Shown piece by piece: positions 58,076 to 64,000 of a DNA stretch of 64,000 nucleotides. The notes below the pieces were generated by a model, which was not told the DNA's origin, ran no database searches, and saw nothing but the letters and a program-made list of their open reading frames with translations. The position numbers and the translations under genes were made by a program. The DNA is from Oenanthe sinensis (lineage: Eukaryota > Streptophyta > Magnoliopsida > Apiales > Apiaceae): contig JAPMAC010000231.1 in the NCBI GenBank assembly GCA_028671895.1, positions 10,814,001 through 10,878,000 of the forward strand, in the 5' to 3' direction. Position 1 is the first letter of the stretch; each line of letters starts with the position of its first letter.

Positions 58076-59908
58076 ATGGCCGATAAGAAGATTTCTCGAT
58101 TGACAGCAATGAGCACGGGGTCTACAAAAAGAGGTAAACCCCTTCGTCGAATCCCCATCTTTTCAACTTATATGTCTTTGATCGATATGATAAACCAACG
58201 GGGGGATGAATATCCGAGCTAATCTCATCTACACTCGTATAGCCATAGTAATAAATTTTTTGATTCTGACTTGGTAGAATAATACATCTGCCTTTTTAAA
58301 TTTCCAGTAGGTTATTTGTTTACATAGATTCCTTGTTAGCGGGGCTTAGATTTCCCTTGCATGAATTCATTCCCACTCTTCTAGCAGATGTCCAAATACA
58401 CCCTTGTCAAATCGTTCCCAATGGATGGAGACTCATCCATTTCTTCATGGTTCTCTATTTAGAGAAAAAGATTAAAATGACCGTCCCTCTTTTTCGCAAA
58501 ATCTTTCAATTTAAGAATTCTTCCAGCCTTTCTCTAGGCTGGGTCCATATAGCCCACAGACCAAATAAACCCCACATTTTTTATAACTCTTCTGTTCCCA
58601 ACAACAACCTTCATTTGAAGGAAAACATCGTTCAAATCTCGTGGGAAGGGGGAGATTGGGGGACTCTCTTTAGGCCCATATTTGGCAAAGTTATGGACGG
58701 GAGCGCCGACTCCGTCATGCTCTCAGAGGAAGAGCGAGAGTCTTATGTTGTGTTCACTCAGGTGAAGACCAAGCAAGTTTCTTGGGCTCTTCTCGATGAA
58801 CGCAGATTAAAAGTCGTGGGCTTATCGAGGGCCTCAAGTAAAGGTATACTTCTTGACTTAGATTTGCCTTTATACTCTGAATATTTTATTGCTTTGCTAA
58901 TGTGTTTATGTTTCTTTTTTCAGCTACTGAACAAATCAACAAGTGGAAAATTCTACCCGTGGAGAAAGCTGGCCGTATGAAGCGGCTAAGGTTGATGAAT
59001 GATCCCTGGCAGGGAAAGGAACTGTTGGCTTTCTTATAGCCTCATTCTGGGCCAACTGAGGCTGAATACAGTGAAACTGTCAAAGCACCTAAATCCCTGG
59101 CTTAAAACCAGGCTGAGGATTTAGGAAATTGGACACTGTGGACGGCTGCACGAACCACACGAGGGATTAGTCCCTTCACTCCCTCATTCCTTGTGATTAT
59201 AAGGATATTGTGTTGGGACGCGATGAGGAGAGCACCAAGACTTTAGGTGCACGGGCACTGGCATCGGTAAATTTCTTTAACTGTTTAGTATTTTACATCT
59301 ACTACACGCACACACTATTTACGATTTAGCTTTCTATGTGTTTTAACTTGGTTCGTTGGCTTTCAGGCCAATGCCTACTTCTAAGCTTCCTTGCATCAAA
59401 TAGAGTCATAGAAGGCTCAGGCAGGGAAGTACAAAAAAGAGCTTATGGTGGCGAATGCCAAAATTAAGCATCTGGAAGAGAAGTTGTCCGAGAAGGAGGA
59501 GATCCTGAAGTAGGCTCAGGCTGAGATTGTAGAACTCCGGGTTGACAAAATCGCGATTATCAGGACTTGATCTTTCAGCACGATGATCTCCTCTTTCCTG
59601 CCAACTACACAATTGGGTGGAACGAGGCGCTAAAGGCAGTGCTCGAGAAACATTTAGCCGAAGCTCTAAAATGGTTGATTGTGACTCAAGAGGAGGAAAT
59701 CGAGGGGGACAGTAGTCATGATGTGAGGCAAAAAAAGGCTCGCGAGCCTAGCCTTACTCCATCACCTCAGCAAGCCGTTCCCGAGATGACTCCCCAAAAG
59801 CCAACGGAGGAAATCTCCTCCGAAGAGGAAGAATCAAGTGAAGACAGAGAGGATTCGTCTTCGTCTACCGGGGATGAGTCTTCAAAAAAGGAGGAACCGT
59901 CTAAGTAG
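58076..59908 (+). pseudogene. Tat-type antisense ORF (gypsy-type transposon / PMD-like), decayed
   Basis: Runs opposite to pol, between pol and the 3' LTR. A possible first exon (58076-58133, MADKKISRL) ends at a GT donor, but joining it to 58308 breaks the frame. The main exon (about 58309-58843) has GLRFPLHEFIPTLL and PNGWRLIHFF, resembling the putative gypsy-type transposon domain PF04195. An 80-bp GT-AG intron (58844-58923) joins in frame to ATEQINKWKILP, which soon hits TAG. Further on come a coiled-coil-like KHLEEKLSEKEEIL stretch (about 59440-59510) and an acidic Ser/Glu tail (59700-59908). Several stops are TAG where CAG would fit. The family's function is unknown. Confidence 0.75.
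58844..58923 (+). other. Predicted intron in the antisense ORF
   Basis: 80 bp from GTATAC to TTTTTTTCAG. Removal preserves the frame for about 38 codons, to the first stop. Confidence 0.65.
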
Positions 59909-60229
59909 TTAGGTTTTTATTTCTTGTATTTATTTTGGCCTTTATGGCTTGTAAAAACGTTTGGCCCTCGAGCTTTTTTATTTATGTAATCATGTTTTTT
60001 CACTTTCCTATCTTTTTACTTTCTGCCTTTGTTTTGTTTGTTTTTCGTGTTTACCTTGAACATAAACAACAAATACTTGCGAGGCTTGTAAAAGACTTTG
60101 TGAAAATGACTAACATTATATAAGAATAACAGAAAACACTTCATGAAACTTAATAAGTTTTCAAATATAAAAATGTCATGCCTTTGAGGCTAATAAACCG
60201 ATACTGAAACATTTTTGAAAATCAAAATA
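59909..60229. other. Convergent 3' spacer
   Basis: AT-rich sequence between the 3' end of the plus-strand antisense ORF and the 3' end of minus-strand pol. It contains no supported gene; the frame at 59935-60123 is hydrophobic and accidental. Confidence 0.5.
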
Positions 60230-61264
60230 GAAAACTTAAACATCATAAATTCTCAAGTTAGCTGCATTCTAACTTCGTGGGATTTCAATCCCTTCAAGGG
60301 TTCAGAGCTTGTACGTGCCCTGCCCTGTGACTTCTTTCACTTGGTATGGTCCTTCCAAGTTTGGAGTTAACTTTCCCTTTGAACCTGCTCCGGATGCCTC
60401 GATCTTTCGCAGGACTTAGTCTCATTTGCGGAAGAACCTTTCCCTTACTCTAAGGTTATAGTAGAACGAAGCTTTCTTCTAATTTGCCACTATTCTGACA
60501 TTGGCTTTGTCGCGCAGCTCATCTATCAGGTCTTCTATCAGATCTAAAGACAACTTCATTCCTTCCTCATTGGCGTTAATCTGGAACTCTTGCACTCTCG
60601 GTGACGTATGAGGAATTTCAACGGGCACCACTGCATCAGCCCCGTTGGCTATTTGGAATGGTGTAGCACCTGTTGAAGCTCTACAAGTAGTTCTGTATGC
60701 CCATAAGATTGGAAGCAATTCGTCAACTCAAGTCCTTTGGGAGCGTTCAATCCTCTTCTTAAGTCCATCCAAGATAATTCTGTTGACCACTTCATCTTGT
60801 CCATTTGTCTGTGGATGAGCTACCTGAGATGAAGCATAGTTCAATGTTGTAGTTCCCATAATACTCTATGAAGTCCTTGTTGTTGAACTGCGTCACATTG
60901 TCCATCACCAGGATTCAGGGTAACCCATACCAGTATATAACATTCTCCCAAAAGAATGGAGTCACGTTCTTAGTATCAATCTTGGTTAGGGGCTTCGCTT
61001 CTATCCACTTAGTAAAGTAGTCGATAGCGACGATGAGAAACTTCATCTGTGCGCTGGCCATAGGAAAGGGGCCTAAGATATCCATTCCCCACATGGCAAA
61101 GGGGAGTTGAGAGTTAATGGATGTCAGCATCTCAGGGGGATGCCTAACGATGGGCGTAAATTTTTGGCAGCGATCACATTTCTTAACATAAGCTTTAGCA
61201 TCTCTAAGAATCTCAGGCCAATAGAATCCTAGTCTTATGAATTTAAGATCTCTATCTGTAATCT
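60230..61264 (-). pseudogene. Tat-type integrase fragment
   Basis: C-terminal part of a gypsy polyprotein on the minus strand. From 61262 inward come the end of the zinc-binding part (RLGFYWPEILRDAKAYVKKC, then CDRCQKFTPIVRHPPEM) and the catalytic core start (FAMWGMDILGPFP, FLIVAIDYFTKWIEAKPL). After a damaged stretch come the core end (LPILWAYRTTCRASTGATPF) and a C-terminal barrel remnant (KGKLTPNLEGPYQVKEVTG). Stops and frame changes separate the blocks. Protease, RT and RNase H, expected to the right, are missing at the junction near 61265. Confidence 0.85.
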
Positions 61265-61272
61265 AGACGTTA

Positions 61273-61785
61273 ATGAACAAAGTCAAAAGAAGTTCAGAAG
61301 AAAACGAACTTTTAAGAGACAGACTTCGAGACATAGCAAGAGTTGTCAGTCCACAAATCTTAAAAGACCCTCATAAGGTAAGGTTCTACAACAATATGTT
61401 TTATCAGATTATGAAGCTGGATGAGGAGTCACTAAAGGGCTGCACAGTGAAATACATGATTGAAGTTGAAACTATGTTGAGATCCAAGGGATTCAGGTCC
61501 CAGGCTAAGTTGGATGCAGCTCAAAAGATCAGAGACTATTGTCTATCAAAAAATATTCAATCATACATCAGGAAGATGCATAGAATTGATTCAACTCAGC
61601 CCTATGATGTGAAAGAAGAAGTCAAGAGTCAAACTGATCTAGAAGTGGAGTGAGAATTATTACGAGCTGTTAATAGAAGGAAGTATGGAGAATCCACTCA
61701 GACAGAGGTCGAAGAGGTACCAAGGACACCTGTGCACAGAAGTTCTAATTTAGAAGAAGGTGAAGTTGATACTACGGAAGACTAA
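61273..61785 (+). pseudogene. 3' accessory ORF of a SIRE-like element, one in-frame stop
   Basis: A 126-codon frame (61273-61653) rich in charged residues, with RDRLRDIARVVSPQI near the start. After its TGA the same frame continues as ELLRAVNRRKYGEST and then EEGEVDTTED, ending in TAA at about 61783-61785. The single TGA therefore looks like a recent nonsense mutation in a protein of at least 170 aa. The 5' end is lost at the junction. I recognise no enzyme motif; it lies in the env-like position after pol. Function unknown. Confidence 0.55.
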
Positions 61786-62000
61786 AGTCCTAGATAGGTT
61801 AAGATATAAACAATGTTATATTTGTTCAGTGCTAGAGGAACAACTATCTTGTACTTATCTTTTATGTATAAATCTGGAAAATTGTTAAATATAAAACCAG
61901 AACTTTTGTTTATTATTTACAGTACTTACATGTCGTATTTACTTTCTTAGTTCTTAGTTGAGTTATCCTCTAGAAATTTATGTGTTAAATGTTTAACAAG

Positions 62001-62014
62001 AAATAGGGAGAGAT
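62001..62014 (+). other. SIRE-like polypurine tract (second fragment)
   Basis: AAATAGGGAGAGAT, just before the LTR start at about 62015. Confidence 0.75.
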
Positions 62015-62698
62015 TGAAAGGCATATGACTAGGCCTATTTGTAATAATTAGATGATAACTCAACTCAGAGAAGAAAGAGTGGTAAATAATAAATATCAAA
62101 CAGGAATCAAGACAAAGATAGTCAACTAGTCACAAGGAATCCTAGTATCAGAAGTACTCAGTTGAAGCTACTACTCAACACTAGAAGAAGTTCATTAATT
62201 TGTTCAAGTGTCAGTAAAAAAAATATAAATAATAATCAAGTAGTAATTCAAAAGAATTCAGAAGATACAGAAGATTTTAAAGTGGCTATTACATGAAGAT
62301 TCCAGAAGAAAAAGAACATAAGAGGGAAGACAGTAAAGCAGAAGGCCACCACTTTAAATGTTAAGAATGGAGAATATTTATTAGTATGACACAAATAAAC
62401 TAGACAGTACATTTGTGTGTCAACAATAAAATATTTATTCTTCATTTTAGCTCAAGTGGTTTAAGATAGAAGTCAAAGAAGAAACGAGAAGACTGTGAAG
62501 CTGACTCCAAAGTTATACAAGTCAGATAGTATTGTAATTCTACTATCAAAAGGAATTTAATTATTTAATTTATTTAATTAAATTAATTCAAGTTGAATTT
62601 AATTTAATTTAAAAATTATTTAATTAAATAAAGTAGAATTAATTTACTATAAAAAGATTAAGTTAATGTTACTTTTAATATAACTCAAATCACCTTTA

Positions 62699-62965
62699 AA
62701 AAGGTAATACCGGATTCTATTAAAAGGTAATACCGAAATTACCTTTAAAAAGGTAATACCAAATTACAATTAAAAGGTAATACTGAAATTACTTTTTAAA
62801 AGGTAATTATGTGTTATTTTAAAAGGTAATACCGAGTTTAATCAAAAGGTAATACCGACCAAAATAAAAGGTAATACCGAATTTTCAAAGGTAATGCCCA
62901 GTCTTTTTAAAGGTAATACTAGGCTTATTTTTCAAGAAAAAATAGTAATGTTGAAAAGTAATACC
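62699..62965. repeat. GGTAATACC dyad array upstream of the TATA box
   Basis: Eleven copies or close variants of AAAAGGTAATACC, six of them exact for GGTAATACC, spaced roughly 18-30 bp. GGTA-A-TACC is itself an odd palindrome. The array ends 17 bp before the TATA box at 62982. Confidence 0.9.
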
Positions 62966-62981
62966 AAGCTTTTCTAACCTC

Positions 62982-62989
62982 TATAAATA
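62982..62989 (+). promoter_or_regulatory. SIRE-like LTR TATA box
   Basis: TATAAATA, immediately downstream of the dyad array. Confidence 0.65.
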
Positions 62990-63328
62990 TGAAGATATCA
63001 CTTCTCATTTCAAAGATACGTTCAAACATTCAAATTTAGAAATTTGTATGTATTGTAATATTCACAGATTTTTGTATTTAGGTTGGAATATAATTGTTAA
63101 ACCCGAACAATTCATGTCAAAATCATTCCAGAACATTTTATCAATTATATTCACATTAATCATATTAATTTTATAATACTTTTCAAGTTAAAATTTATAT
63201 CTTATACTTGAAATGTATTTCATCTTAATTAATATTTTGTGATTAATTAAAATAATATTTTACAATACGAAATTCCGCGAGAAATTCAGATATAGTATTC
63301 AACCCCCCTTCTACTGTATCAGTGACCA

Positions 63329-63648
63329 ATACTTAGGAGCCCATAACGAGGGTCAGGTGTTATGGCAGATGAGATCTGTAAAGTAGGAGGAGAAATAAAA
63401 GTTGTACGAAGGGGCGGAATTACCTGGAGTGGATGAACCGAAGCATGGATGGATACATCAAGGTTGGAAGGATGAACAACGGCGCTTAGGGGCATGGTAC
63501 GCCAGATACTTGCATCAGGGTCCTCAACGGATGTGGTGGGAACAATAGTTCCTCGTCCCTGTGCCACAGCGGGGGGATCGTTGGTGTCAACAGCGGTGTC
63601 AGGGATCTCTCCTTCGAGGGTGCTCGCGGTTCTTCGTGTTCTTGCCAT
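63329..63648 (-). pseudogene. gag: Tat-type gag, N-terminal fragment
   Basis: Starts at the ATG at 63648 (MARTRRTAS), about 20 bp from the PBS-like site. Roughly 105 codons remain. The sequence then runs into the SIRE-like LTR, where a few accidental codons end it at 63319. The stretch is Pro/Thr/Ser-rich, as expected for a Tat Gag leader; no nucleic-acid-binding motif remains. The position directly after LTR and PBS supports the call more than the sequence does. Confidence 0.6.
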
Positions 63649-63664
63649 GGTTATTATTCAATTC

Positions 63665-63681
63665 TCACAGACGGCATCAAA
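63665..63681 (-). other. Tat-type primer-binding site (mutated)
   Basis: On the minus strand the LTR end CCGTAACA is followed by TTTGATGCCGTCTGTGAG. This resembles the TTTGGCGCCGTCTGTGGG leader common in Tat elements, with transition changes. Confidence 0.6.
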
Positions 63682-64000
63682 TGTTACGGATTAAGAACGA
63701 GGTGTATTTAATGTGCAATTAATATCAGGGTTTGAAAGAGCTTCCAGCTTCTATGGCTGCACTAACGTTTCGTGACTATCTCGGGTCCTCGTTAACTGCC
63801 TACGTATCTCAGTGGGTGTGAGAATCAATCCAAATCACGTAGTTCTAATGTTGAGGAGTTAGGTCCTTTATATTAGCACACGAAGGCCTTGGAATCAGAT
63901 TAGAATTAGGAGACTTGGTGGCCAAGTCTATTAGCGACAAGGTTGTCTAAACTTTTAGGAATGAGGGTCCTCGTTGGACTCTTCCCTCATTAAGGTTTCT
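63682..64000 (-). repeat. Tat-type 5' LTR (right), cut by the window end
   Basis: TGTTACGGATTAAGAACG onward aligns with 55309 onward, with many substitutions. About 270 bp should continue past the window. Confidence 0.88.

Larger units (their letters stand above)
61265..63328 (+). mobile_element. SIRE-like copia 3' fragment within the Tat element
   Basis: A plus-strand fragment with residual 3' ORF, polypurine tract and one LTR, related to 50804-54153. The left end is truncated against integrase sequence; the right end (GTATCAGTGACCA) abuts Tat gag sequence. It probably marks an insertion followed by a deletion that removed its 5' half together with Tat pol. Confidence 0.65.
62015..63328 (+). 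repeat. SIRE-like LTR (second fragment)
   Basis: About 1314 bp, from TGAAAGGCATATGAC to CAGTGACCA, including the ATTCAACCCCCCTTCTA block near the end. Contains a GGTAATACC array and a TATA box. The frame at 62248-62445 is not supported. Confidence 0.7.
55309..64000 (-). mobile_element. Old Tat-type gypsy element, disrupted, running off the window
   Basis: Left (3') LTR 55309-55896, polypurine tract, palindrome array, antisense ORF, integrase remnants, then gag start and right (5') LTR from 63682 to the window end. Element orientation is minus. The LTRs differ at many positions (for example AAAAATGAGG versus AGAACGAGG), so it is old. Gag, protease, RT and RNase H between 61265 and 63328 are replaced by a SIRE-like fragment. 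The antisense ORF between pol and 3' LTR is characteristic of the Tat clade (Grande, RIRE2, Retand). Confidence 0.85.

Noticed and set aside
1..64000. Host genes, tRNA or rRNA genes
   Set aside because: No frame outside the transposons has a recognisable domain. The tRNA-like strings are 12-nt primer-binding sites, not tRNA genes.

Overview
This is a 64 kb piece of a plant nuclear genome, AT-rich and built almost entirely of nested LTR retrotransposons. The evidence is Ty1/copia and Ty3/gypsy polyproteins of plant type, initiator-tRNA-Met primer-binding sites (TGGTATCAGAGC), a chromodomain-type gypsy integrase tail and a Tat-type antisense ORF. I cannot name the species, and I see no host protein gene, tRNA or rRNA gene that I can support.

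Layout. 1-2781 is the end of a gypsy-type LTR cut by the window edge, and 2782-4759 is unclassified AT-rich sequence. 4760-5405 and 50317-50803 are the two halves of an old copia LTR. It was split at GCATG by a very large non-coding gypsy-type element (5406-50316), called the LARD here. The LARD has LTRs of about 5 kb, only about 1.7 kb of internal sequence, and a tandem LTR-internal-LTR-partial internal-LTR end structure. Younger elements lie inside it. LTR1 holds copia element 1 (8582-17342; nearly identical LTRs but a wrecked polyprotein) and copia element 2 (17627-26205; intact 1321-aa polyprotein but no primer-binding site, with a GC-rich minisatellite in its place). LTR2 holds a solo copia LTR (30974-32501) and a very young, apparently intact chromovirus of probable Tekay/Del type (34073-48120) with a 1519-aa Gag-Pol. 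LTR1 and LTR2 are copies of each other, so each preserves the unoccupied insertion site of most elements found in the other. This confirms the nesting order.

From 50804 to 54153 is the 3' part of a SIRE-like copia element with its LTR. 54154-55308 is unclassified. From 55309 to beyond the window end is an old Tat-type gypsy element on the minus strand. It has a 588-bp left LTR, an array of GACCTC/GAGGTC palindromes, a decayed antisense ORF on the plus strand, integrase remnants, a gag start and the beginning of its right LTR. Its central part is replaced by a second SIRE-like copia fragment (61265-63328).

How the parts work together. The chromovirus encodes everything needed for its own movement. 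The LARD encodes nothing I recognise, but shares its LTR ends, internal 3' end and LTR landmarks, so it is probably a former dependent of a chromovirus of this type. Copia 1 has PBS, PPT and LTRs but no protein; copia 2 has protein but no PBS. The strongest candidate novelty is a two-exon reading frame in the chromovirus leader (43819-43309, minus). Exon 1 supplies only the ATG, and the product is a Ser/Asp-rich protein with a SUMO-interacting-like motif. Next is a four-copy 43-bp hairpin array in the chromovirus LTR whose stem shows compensatory changes in the LARD LTR.
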